Shown here: positions 1 to 5,630 of the stretch, in pieces
How positions within the stretch are numbered: position 1 is the stretch's first letter
Layout: each line of letters starts with the position of its first letter
From: JBKPNX01 sp046732855
GTDB taxonomy: Bacteria; Pseudomonadota; Alphaproteobacteria; Geminicoccales; Geminicoccaceae
Direction: 5' to 3'
Length of the DNA: 11,512 nucleotides
Assembly: GCA_046732855.1 (NCBI GenBank)
Contig: JBKPNX010000250.1
Coordinates: 1-11,512 of the forward strand
The notes under the pieces: generated by a model
What the model was told of the DNA's origin: nothing
The model's database searches: none
What the model saw: the letters and a program-made list of their open reading frames with translations, nothing else
Translations under genes and position numbers: made by a program

Positions 1-815
1 CATATGAAGAGGGCACCTACGAGTTCAGCAGGGTGAACCCAAAGCTTGGACTCCAGTGGAATGTTACCGATAACCTTCTTTTTAGGGCGGCCGCTTTCAA
101 AGCGGTGAAGCCAACGCAGGTATTTGACCAAGGACTTGAGCCGACCCAAGTATCCGGCTTTAATCAATTTTTCGATGAGTTTGACGGTACGAAGAGCGCA
201 CTTGCCGGGGTAGGCATTGATGCACGGTTGAGGCGGGACATCTTTGCTGGAGCTCAAACATTTTGGAGGCAGGTAGACGTACCCTTCTTTCTACGGGGAA
301 ACGTTCTCCATGAGGACGGAGATGAGAAGAACATCCACGCATATGCCAATTGGGCCGTGTCCGATAACTGGGTGTTGGGAGTCGAATTTCTATACGACTG
401 GTTCAAGACAAAGGACGAAATCTTTAACGCTGCTCGCTCTACGCCGAGGCGGGTCGAAACAGTAAGCGTCCCAGTATCTCTGCGTTACTTTGGGCGATCA
501 GGCGTATTTGGCGGGGTGATCGGTACGCTAGTGAATCAAAACGTGCGGCAGCGAAGTCTAGCGCCGCCCACTTTCGAGGTGAGGAGGAGTGAGGACGATG
601 ATACCTTCTTCGTTGTCGACGCGTTTCTGGGTTACCGCATTCCTAGACGGGCTGGCGTAATTAGTCTTGAGGGAACCAACCTGCTAGATTCCAAATTCAA
701 TTTTCAAGACGATAATTTTCGCACATCGGCGGCAACATCCGAGGTTGGAATCGTGAGAGCGCCAATGTACGTTCCGGAACGAGCTGTCTTCGTTCGGCTA
801 ACGCTGAGTTTCTAG
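1..815 (+). CDS. TonB-dependent-receptor-like outer-membrane beta-barrel protein, C-terminal part (5' end outside window)
   Basis: The reading frame (codons starting at position 3) is open to the left edge, so the GTG at 33 is an internal Val and the true start lies outside. About 270 residues are visible. They show alternating hydrophobic/polar strands with many aromatics, as in an outer-membrane barrel. Near the end is a segment like the last strands of TonB receptors (FFVVDAFLGYRIPRR, then GTNLLDSKF), and the protein ends in LTLSF, with the C-terminal Phe used as an outer-membrane assembly signal. From memory, the stretch PKLGLQWNVTDNL followed by LEPTQVSGFNQFFD resembles the barrel found at the C-terminus of large TPR-containing outer-membrane proteins in Proteobacteria. 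No TPR is visible here because the N-terminus is missing. The ligand is unknown. The gene is followed after 31 bp by an exported-protein gene on the same strand, probably co-transcribed. G+C is about 53%, clearly below the DNA beyond 1400. Confidence 0.8.
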   Translation, partial: YEEGTYEFSRVNPKLGLQWNVTDNLLFRAAAFKAVKPTQVFDQGLEPTQVSGFNQFFDEFDGTKSALAGVGIDARLRRDIFAGAQTFWRQVDVPFFLRGNVLHEDGDEKNIHAYANWAVSDNWVLGVEFLYDWFKTKDEIFNAARSTPRRVETVSVPVSLRYFGRSGVFGGVIGTLVNQNVRQRSLAPPTFEVRRSEDDDTFFVVDAFLGYRIPRRAGVISLEGTNLLDSKFNFQDDNFRTSAATSEVGIVRAPMYVPERAVFVRLTLSF

Positions 816-846
816 CCCCCCGGGGCGCAACGAGGGAGAGTAGGAC

Positions 847-1320
847 ATGACTGGTCGCGATCTACAGGAGACAAACAGCCGTCGGTGGAGAGCGTTGGGG
901 TTTGCGGTAGCTCTGGCGGCTATTGGTAGCACGTCCTTGGAATCCTCGGCGAGTGGTCAGGAAAAGGAAATAGAGCCAATGCAGCTCTTACCGTTCGAGA
1001 AGGCAACAGTGCAGGAGGCCTTGCGTGAGCTGGCAGAGAAGTCGGCCGGGTATGGCATAGCCGGCAAGAACATAGAGTTCTTGATTATTGGCACGTCGGA
1101 GCCGGGTAAATTGTACCCATTCTATGGACCCACTCTTAAGGTAGGTTCAGACTTCACCGTGGGTGGCGGGAACAAAGTCTTTGACGTCCCTAAGGATCAG
1201 GGCGGTGCCAACGGAAACTTATGGACAGTGCCAAATAACGGCAACGTGATCATATTGTACGACTTTAGTCCGGGCCAAGGCGGCGTCTGCATAGGCAACC
1301 AATGCAAACCGGTCCCCTGA
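847..1320 (+). CDS. Small exported protein of unknown function
   Basis: This is a 157-residue protein whose family I do not recognise. The start is supported by a GAGGGAG purine run at 832-838, 8 nt before the ATG. The N-terminus looks like a Sec signal peptide: basic residues at 12-15 (RRWR), a hydrophobic stretch at about 16-27, then small residues with a likely cleavage near residues 36-38 (ASGQ). The mature part has one charged amphipathic helix (about residues 50-68, KATVQEALRELAEKSAG) followed by a Gly/Asn-rich, strand-like half. Two cysteines five residues apart near the end (C148, C153) could form a disulphide in the periplasm. It lies 31 bp after the outer-membrane barrel gene and shares its lower G+C, so the two probably form one unit. 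A partner or accessory role to the receptor is inference from position only. Confidence 0.6.
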   Translation: MTGRDLQETNSRRWRALGFAVALAAIGSTSLESSASGQEKEIEPMQLLPFEKATVQEALRELAEKSAGYGIAGKNIEFLIIGTSEPGKLYPFYGPTLKVGSDFTVGGGNKVFDVPKDQGGANGNLWTVPNNGNVIILYDFSPGQGGVCIGNQCKPVP

Positions 1321-1405
1321 CGCGGTGACCAACTGGTTCGGCGAGGGGCCCACGACACAGCCGAAAGGCCGCGGCCGAGGCAGCGACCCGGCGAGGTAAA
1401 TACGC

Positions 1406-2473
1406 CTAGTCGTCACGGGCCGGCCTCCGGCCGTGGTACGCGTCGTCGAGCAGGGCACGGATGTCCTCGCGGGTGAGCGGGGTCGGGTTCGGGTAGGGGC
1501 TCTCGACAGCGAGGTTGGCCGCGCGATCTAAGTCTTCCTCGCGCAGGCCGATCTCAGCGAGGCTCTGCCTGGCGCCGAGCGCGGCGGCGAGGTCGAACAG
1601 GCCCTGCGCCGCGTCCTCGGCGCTGAGCGCGCGTGCGATCCGGGCCATCGCCGCGGGCGCGCCGGTGCGGTTGTACGCGGTCGCGTGCGGCAGCACGATC
1701 GTGTGCACCTCGGCGTGTGGCAGATCGAAACTGCCGCCCAGCACGTGGCAGAGCTTGTGGTGCAGCGCCATGCCGACCGCGGCCAGCGCCGCGCCGCCGA
1801 GCCAGGCGCCGTAAAGGGCGTCGGCGCGCGCCTCGAGGTTCGCCGGCTCGCGAACCACCGCGGGCAGGCTCTTCGCCAGCGCCCGGATGCCCTCCTCGGC
1901 GATCAGCGAGGTGAGCGGATTGGCGTCCGTCGCGTACAGCGCCTCGACGCAGTGGGCGATCGCGTTCATGCCGGACGGCCCCGAGACCGCGGCCGGCAGG
2001 CTAAAGGTGAGCTCGGGGTCGTAGATCACGGTCCGCGGCAACATCCTCAGGTCGCGCCGGGTGCGCTTGACGCCGCCTTCGGTGATCCCGAGCACCGGGG
2101 TCATCTCGGAGCCGGCATAAGTGGTCGGCACGGCGACGATCGGCAGGCCCAGCTCGAGCGCGATCGCCTTGGCGAGGCCGATCGGAGTGCCGCCGCCGAG
2201 CGCGACGCAGGCGTCCGCCCCGACGCGGCGGGCTTCCGCGCGCGCGGCTTCTGCGTTCTCGATCGGCGCGTGCATCCGGGCGCGGTCCCAGATCCCGGCC
2301 GCCCTGGCGCCGAGCCGCTCCGCCGCATCCTCGGCGAGCCGGCGATGGCCGGGCGTGCTGACCAGCAGCGCCCGCTCTGCGCCGAGCCGGGTCACCTCGT
2401 CCGCCAGGCGCGCGCGGCTGCCAGCGCCGAACACCACCCGGCCCGGCAAGGCGTCATGGACGAACTCCAGCAT
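1406..2473 (-). CDS. Maleylacetate reductase-like, iron-type alcohol dehydrogenase family
   Basis: This is a 355-residue protein, the usual length for maleylacetate reductases, which reduce maleylacetate to 3-oxoadipate with NAD(P)H in the cytoplasm. Visible features: N-terminal GRVVFGAGS (11-19), dinucleotide-binding GGGTPIGLAKAIAL (93-106), VPTTYAGSEMTPVLGIT (115-131), SGMNAIAHCVEALY (167-180) and HKLCHVLGGSFDLPHAEVH (239-257). Candidate metal-site histidines are H174, H243 and H257. The Asp that metal-binding members carry four residues before the first His is Asn170 here, as in the maleylacetate-reductase branch. The frame continues upstream, but the ATG at 2473 starts exactly where the family starts and lies 14 bp after the stop of the DapA-like gene, so it is chosen over the longer form. 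The ribosome site is weak (GCGAGG). It is second in a two-gene unit. No hydroxyquinol or catechol dioxygenase is nearby, so the substrate may differ from maleylacetate. Confidence 0.85.
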   Translation of the reverse strand: MLEFVHDALPGRVVFGAGSRARLADEVTRLGAERALLVSTPGHRRLAEDAAERLGARAAGIWDRARMHAPIENAEAARAEARRVGADACVALGGGTPIGLAKAIALELGLPIVAVPTTYAGSEMTPVLGITEGGVKRTRRDLRMLPRTVIYDPELTFSLPAAVSGPSGMNAIAHCVEALYATDANPLTSLIAEEGIRALAKSLPAVVREPANLEARADALYGAWLGGAALAAVGMALHHKLCHVLGGSFDLPHAEVHTIVLPHATAYNRTGAPAAMARIARALSAEDAAQGLFDLAAALGARQSLAEIGLREEDLDRAANLAVESPYPNPTPLTREDIRALLDDAYHGRRPARDD

Positions 2474-2487
2474 GGTCCGATGCCTCG

Positions 2488-3387
2488 CTACTCGGCGGCC
2501 GCGCGGACTGCGCCGAGGCCCTCGAGCGCGGCGGCGATCGCGCGCTGCTGGGCGGCCGACGCGACCGGCATCGGGGCGCGCGGTAGGCCGCCGGGGCAGC
2601 CCTGCAGAGTCTGGGCATGCTTGGTGCAGGCGGGCAGGTTGTCGCCGACCATGGCGTTCCACAGCGGCAGCAGCCGCCGGTGCACCTCATGCGCGCTGGC
2701 GTGATCGCCCCGCTGCACCGCATCCCACAGCTCGACGCAGGCGTGCGGCGCGGCCGCGAGGATCGCCGCGATCGAGCCATGGGCGCCGAGCGCGAACGAC
2801 GGATAGAGCAGCGCATCGACCGCGCTGAAGATGCGGATGCCGGCCGGCGCCGCGAGCAGCAGATCGGCGAGCAGCTTGAGGTCGCCGGCGCTCTGCTTGA
2901 CCCCGATCACGCCCGGCGCCTGGCGCAGGATCCGGCAGAGCAGCTCCGGCGACAGATAGCTCCACGGGACCACGTTGTAGATCACGATCGGCAGTCCGGT
3001 CGCCTCGGCGATCGCCCGGAAGTGCTCGAGCATGGCGGCGTCGTCCGGCCGGAACAGGTAATGCACCGGCGTCACCTGCAAGGCGGCGACCCCAAGGTCG
3101 CCGAGCACCTGGCCGCGGCGGATCGCATCGCGCGTGCTGTCGACGATGATCCCGGCGACGACCGGAACGGCGCCGGCGGCCTCCTCCGCGACCGTGGCCA
3201 CCACGCGGCGCAGCTCGTCCTGATCGAGCGTCTGGCCCTCGCCGGTGCTGCCGCCGACCGCGAGACCGTGCACGCGCGCCGCGAGCAGCCAGCGTACCTG
3301 CGCGCGCACCGCACGCTCATCGATCGCGCCGTCGCCATCGAACGGCGTGGTCATCGGCGGGATGATGCCCTGCAGTTGCCCGCTCAT
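2488..3387 (-). CDS. DapA/DHDPS-family Schiff-base lyase or aldolase
   Basis: This is a 299-residue (beta/alpha)8 barrel of the dihydrodipicolinate synthase/N-acetylneuraminate lyase family, which forms a Schiff base between a Lys and a 2-oxo acid. Visible: IIPPMTTPF (8-16), the GGSTGEG loop (45-51) that holds the carboxylate, VTPVHYLF (105-112), the catalytic Tyr137 in IVIYNVVPW and the Schiff-base Lys164 in GVKQSAGD. In true DapA the Tyr is followed by a YNVPxR segment whose Arg binds the second carboxylate. Here it reads YNVVPWSYL, with no Arg, so lysine biosynthesis is unlikely and a catabolic 2-oxo-acid lyase is more likely. An ATG 18 bp upstream (3405) is in frame, but a strong GGAGGGGGAG lies just before the ATG at 3387, which decides this start. 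It is first in the unit with the maleylacetate-reductase-like gene (14 bp gap). The exact substrate is unknown. Confidence 0.85.
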   Translation of the reverse strand: MSGQLQGIIPPMTTPFDGDGAIDERAVRAQVRWLLAARVHGLAVGGSTGEGQTLDQDELRRVVATVAEEAAGAVPVVAGIIVDSTRDAIRRGQVLGDLGVAALQVTPVHYLFRPDDAAMLEHFRAIAEATGLPIVIYNVVPWSYLSPELLCRILRQAPGVIGVKQSAGDLKLLADLLLAAPAGIRIFSAVDALLYPSFALGAHGSIAAILAAAPHACVELWDAVQRGDHASAHEVHRRLLPLWNAMVGDNLPACTKHAQTLQGCPGGLPRAPMPVASAAQQRAIAAALEGLGAVRAAAE

Positions 3388-3390
3388 CGC

Positions 3391-3400
3391 CTCCCCCTCC
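3391..3400 (-). promoter_or_regulatory. Strong Shine-Dalgarno of the DapA-like gene
   Basis: On the - strand this reads GGAGGGGGAG and ends 3 nt before the ATG at 3387, with its GGAGG core at a workable distance. The alternative ATG at 3405 lies upstream of this purine run, so the run favours the shorter protein. Confidence 0.7.
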
Positions 3401-3437
3401 GTCATTGCGTTGACGCGCGGCCTCGAGTTAACCCCGC

Positions 3438-3443
3438 ACTATA
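3438..3443 (-). promoter_or_regulatory. Possible -10 box for the DapA-like/maleylacetate-reductase-like unit
   Basis: On the - strand this reads TATAGT, a good sigma70-type -10 element in an otherwise GC-rich stretch, about 50 nt before the ATG at 3387. No convincing -35 hexamer lies 16-18 nt upstream of it, so if it is used an activator may be needed. The region upstream falls in the tandem duplication starting at 3446. Confidence 0.3.
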
Positions 3444-3445
3444 CG

Positions 3446-3559
3446 GCATCGCCCCGCAACTTGCATGCCGTGGCATTCAGTGAGCCGTTTTGGCTCGCTG
3501 CCTCATCGCCTCGCGACTTCCATGCCGTCCGCTTCGCCCAACATTTGGCTTCGCAATCG
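3446..3559. repeat. Imperfect tandem duplication, about 57-bp unit
   Basis: The 26 bases at 3446-3471 and those at 3503-3528 match at 22 of 26 positions with no gap (shared cores CATCGCC, ACTT and CATGCCGT). The rest of each unit is similar only in parts: TTTTGGCTCGC in the first and ATTTGGCTTCGC in the second. The two copies lie head to tail in the divergent intergenic region, next to the possible -10 box of the leftward unit. This may be a decayed duplication, a pair of regulator sites or a fragment of a genomic repeat family. Confidence 0.5.
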
Positions 3560-3737
3560 GCGGAGGATCGAACCCGCCCTGGCCTTGTTGTCGGGTCGCA
3601 GCATTCGCACCGCGCGTTCCCTTGCCCACATTGCCCCGCTGAGCGCGATCCTCACGCCGGGCAAGCGCAGCGGTGGCGCGGCCTGAGCCGTGCGGGGATC
3701 GCGAGCTGCGGTGGCCGGCCGACCCGGCGCGACCACC

Positions 3738-3766
3738 CCGATCCATCGCCGCTCTGGACGGATCGG
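3738..3766. promoter_or_regulatory. Inverted repeat upstream of the CitE-like gene, candidate operator
   Basis: CCGATCC at 3738-3744 is matched by GGATCGG at 3760-3766, a perfect 7-bp inverted repeat with a 15-nt spacer. Allowing a 2-nt bulge, it extends by CCA/TGG on the outside. It lies 63 nt before the chosen start at 3830 and could be a dimeric repressor site or a 5' leader hairpin. A chance match is possible in GC-rich DNA. Confidence 0.35.
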
Positions 3767-3829
3767 TGGGCGCGGTGACAAATGACGCCGGAAGCAGCGC
3801 TCGCCGGGCGCTCAGCAGGACGCGATCCG

Positions 3830-4684
3830 ATGACCGAGACGATCCAGCCGCGGCGCAATCTGCTGTTCGTGCCGGGCACGCGGCCGGACCGGTTCGCGAA
3901 GGCGCTCGCCGCCGGACCCGACATGGTCACGCTCGACCTCGAGGACGCGGTGATTCCGGCGCACAAGGACGACGCGCGCGCCCGTTCCATGGCCCTGTTC
4001 GACGGCGCGCGCCCGGATCGCATCGAGCGGCTGGTGCGCATCAACGGCATGCGGACGCCGTTCGGGCTCAAGGACCTGCTCGCGATCGTCGAGCATCCGA
4101 GCCCGCCGGATGGCGTCATGCTGCCCAAGGTCGAGTCCGCCGACGAGGTGCGGATCGTCGATGCCCTGTTGCAGGGCGCGGCGCGCCCGGTCGGCCTGCA
4201 CGTGATCATCGAGAGCAACGCCGGGCTGGATCAGGCGCGCGCGATCGCCGCTGCCTGCCCCAGGATCAGATCGCTCCTGTTCGGCGCGGTCGACATGGCG
4301 GCGGAGCTGGGCTCGGCTCTGGACTTCACCTCGCTGCTGTACGCGCGCAGCCGCGTGGTGCACGCCGCGGCGAGCGCCGGCCTGGACGCGATCGATGTGC
4401 CGTATCTGGATCTCGACGACGAGGCCGGGCTCGCCCTGGAATGCCGCCGCGTGCGCGATCTGGGCTTCACCGGCAAGGCGGCGATCCACCCGAGGCAGCT
4501 CGGGCCGATCAATGCGGCGTTCACGCCCGATGCGGTGCGGATCGCCTATGCCCGGAAAGTGATCGCCGCGTTCGAGGCGGCCCGGGACGGCCTCGTCGTG
4601 GTCGATGGCAAGCTGATCGAGCTGCCGGTCGTGCGCAGCGCCCGGCGCACGCTCGCGATCGCGGCGGCGACCGGCGTCGCCTGA
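3830..4684 (+). CDS. HpcH/HpaI-family lyase, CitE-like (malyl-/citramalyl-CoA lyase type)
   Basis: This is a 284-residue protein of the CitE-like group, Mg-dependent lyases that split beta-hydroxyacyl-CoA thioesters such as malyl-, methylmalyl- or citramalyl-CoA. Visible: RRNLLFVPGTRPDRFAKA (8-25), the acidic LDLEDAV (35-41), VRING with Arg70, LPKVES (98-103), the metal-ligand candidates Glu129 (VIIESN) and Asp155 (LFGAVDMAAEL), and KAAIHPRQ (216-223) near the C-terminus, all in family order. An in-frame ATG at 3782 would add 16 residues. The start at 3830 is preferred because AGGA precedes it by 9 nt, the family begins close to LLFVPG, and the inverted repeat at 3738-3766 would leave little room for a promoter before 3782. 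The gene is first in a pair with a MaoC-like hydratase, an arrangement I recall from the Rv2498c-Rv2499c region of Mycobacterium tuberculosis. The substrate here is inferred, not shown. Confidence 0.85.
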   Translation: MTETIQPRRNLLFVPGTRPDRFAKALAAGPDMVTLDLEDAVIPAHKDDARARSMALFDGARPDRIERLVRINGMRTPFGLKDLLAIVEHPSPPDGVMLPKVESADEVRIVDALLQGAARPVGLHVIIESNAGLDQARAIAAACPRIRSLLFGAVDMAAELGSALDFTSLLYARSRVVHAAASAGLDAIDVPYLDLDDEAGLALECRRVRDLGFTGKAAIHPRQLGPINAAFTPDAVRIAYARKVIAAFEAARDGLVVVDGKLIELPVVRSARRTLAIAAATGVA

Positions 4685-4690
4685 AGGAGG
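4684..4690 (+). promoter_or_regulatory. Shine-Dalgarno that fixes the MaoC-like start
   Basis: AAGGAGG ends 5 nt before the ATG at 4696, and its first A is the last base of the upstream stop codon. The same frame is open for about 1 kb further upstream over the CitE-like gene. This site, together with the family N-terminus, shows that translation starts at 4696. Confidence 0.85.
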
Positions 4691-4695
4691 ATCGC

Positions 4696-5232
4696 ATGGT
4701 CGCAGAGGCGCGCAAGGTCGGCGACAAGCGTTACCGCGAAACCTACGGCCGCTGCTTCGAGGACTTCACGGTCGGCGACGTCTACGAGCACCGGCCGGGG
4801 CGGACCATCACCGAGGCCGACAACACCTGGTTCACCCTGCTCACGATGAACCGGCACCCGCTGCACTTCGATCGCGAGTACGCGCGCCACACCGAGTTCG
4901 GCCAGCCGATCGTCAACAGCGCGCTGACGCTCGCCGTGGTCACCGGCATGTCGGTGGCCGATGTCAGCCAGCAGGCGATCGCGAACCTCGGCTGGACCGA
5001 CATCCGCATGCCGGCGCCGGTGTTCAGCGGCGACACGCTCTACGCCGAATCCGAAGTGCTGGAGAAACGCGAATCCAGGTCGCGCCCGACCCAGGGCATC
5101 GTGACCATCGCGACCCGCGCCAACAAGGCCGACGGCACGCTGGTCATGGAATTCAAGCGCACGATGCTGGTGCCCAAGCGCGGCCACAGCATCGAGGACC
5201 GGATCGAGGTGGCCCGCTCAGGCGCGGTGTAA
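4696..5232 (+). CDS. MaoC-like hot-dog hydratase with altered active-site motif
   Basis: This is a 178-residue single hot-dog-fold protein of the MaoC/(R)-hydratase group, which add water to enoyl-CoA. Recognisable parts: FEDFTVGDVYEHRPGRTITEADN (21-43), TMNRHPLHFD (50-59), FGQPIVNSALTLAVVTGMS (68-86), MPAPVFSGDTL (105-115) and VLEKRESRSRP (121-131). The hydratase-2 signature G-D-x-N-P-L-H reads M-N-R-H-P-L-H here: the catalytic Asp is Asn52 and the Asn is His54, while the catalytic His57 stays. From memory, relatives encoded beside CitE-like lyases share this N-x-x-P-L-H form, so it is probably a subfamily trait and not decay. It starts 11 bp after the CitE-like stop with a strong ribosome site, so the two are co-translated. 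The likely role is hydration or dehydration of the acyl-CoA that the CitE-like enzyme splits; the substrate is unknown. Confidence 0.82.
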   Translation: MVAEARKVGDKRYRETYGRCFEDFTVGDVYEHRPGRTITEADNTWFTLLTMNRHPLHFDREYARHTEFGQPIVNSALTLAVVTGMSVADVSQQAIANLGWTDIRMPAPVFSGDTLYAESEVLEKRESRSRPTQGIVTIATRANKADGTLVMEFKRTMLVPKRGHSIEDRIEVARSGAV

Positions 5233-5340
5233 GAGCGAAACGCACGGTCTTGCCGGGTTGGTTATCGCCGCGCCGCCCAGAGGTATAGGCCACGGATGTG
5301 ATTGATCGACGGACGTGCGCTCTGGTCCGGGGCGGACGAG

Positions 5341-5370
5341 TTGTTGCCAGCATCAGGGGCGCCTTATATA
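5341..5370 (+). promoter_or_regulatory. Candidate sigma70 promoter of the toxin-antitoxin pair
   Basis: TTGTTG at 5341-5346 and TTATAT/TATATA at 5364-5370 are 17-18 nt apart, a good match to a housekeeping promoter and the most AT-rich spot for some distance. The -10 end overlaps the palindrome at 5368-5375, as expected if the antitoxin blocks its own promoter. Confidence 0.5.
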
Positions 5371-5386
5371 CGTATCCAACACGTAT
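5368..5386. promoter_or_regulatory. Candidate antitoxin operator (repeated ACGTAT)
   Basis: ATACGTAT at 5368-5375 is a perfect palindrome and ACGTAT recurs at 5381-5386, 11 bp (one helical turn) after the first ACGTAT at 5370. Read another way, ATACGT and ACGTAT form an inverted repeat with a 7-nt spacer. Evenly spaced short sites next to the -10 box are typical of ribbon-helix-helix antitoxins that bind as adjacent dimers. Binding by the antitoxin encoded 14 bp downstream is inference. Confidence 0.5.
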
Positions 5387-5399
5387 GAGGAGCCAGTAG

Positions 5400-5630
5400 A
5401 TGCATAAGAAGCTTACGATCACGGTGGACGAGGAGGTCTACGATGGCCTGCATCGAGTCGTGGGCCGGCGTCGTATCAGCCGATTCATCAATGAATTGGC
5501 GAAGCCCCACGTAGTCGAGGATGGGCTCCAGGAAGGCTATCGCGCGATGGCCGCGGACGAAGCCCGAGAAAGAGAGGCGAAGGAGTGGGTCGAAGGTCTG
5601 GTCAGCGATGTCGCCGACGACCCGAGATGA
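5400..5630 (+). CDS. Ribbon-helix-helix antitoxin of a MazF/PemK-type pair
   Basis: This is a 76-residue protein that should neutralise the following toxin and repress its own promoter. The N-terminal HKKLTITVDEEVYDGLHRVV (2-21) and RRRISRFINELAKPHV (23-38) fit the strand-helix-helix of ribbon-helix-helix DNA-binding proteins. The strongly acidic C-terminal part (about 40-76) is of the kind that wraps around a MazF toxin. AGGAG at 5388-5392 lies 7 nt before the ATG. Although the toxin is MazF-like, this antitoxin is not of the AbrB-fold MazE type; CopG-like antitoxins paired with PemK/MazF toxins are common in Proteobacteria. Its 3' end overlaps the toxin start by 23 nt. G+C near its start is about 55%, lower than in the neighbouring catabolic genes. 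Confidence 0.85.
   Translation: MHKKLTITVDEEVYDGLHRVVGRRRISRFINELAKPHVVEDGLQEGYRAMAADEAREREAKEWVEGLVSDVADDPR

Larger units (their letters stand above)
3406..3829. other. Divergent intergenic region between the DapA-like and CitE-like genes
   Basis: Roughly 420 bp with no credible gene. It holds the possible leftward -10 box, the imperfect tandem duplication, and an inverted repeat close to the CitE-like gene. Short open frames on both strands are rich in Arg, Ser and Pro and have no family look. Control of both flanking units probably acts here, but no regulator gene is encoded in the window. Confidence 0.6.

Noticed and set aside
1413..1436. GC-rich hairpin (CCGG-rich arms) at the end of the maleylacetate-reductase-like gene
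   Set aside because: It lies inside the coding sequence before the stop and has no T-run after it; such palindromes are frequent at this G+C.
1515..2704. Long + strand open frames opposite the maleylacetate-reductase-like and DapA-like genes
   Set aside because: GC-rich antisense shadows without motifs; the - strand frames carry complete family signatures.
3564..3578. tRNA T-arm-like sequence on the - strand (GGGTTCGATCC)
   Set aside because: The T-stem does not pair properly and no acceptor, D-arm or anticodon arm can be drawn around it.
3673..4695. Long upstream open extension of the MaoC-like frame
   Set aside because: It runs in another frame over the CitE-like gene, is Arg/Gly/Pro-rich with no family signal, and the strong AAGGAGG before 4696 marks the true start.
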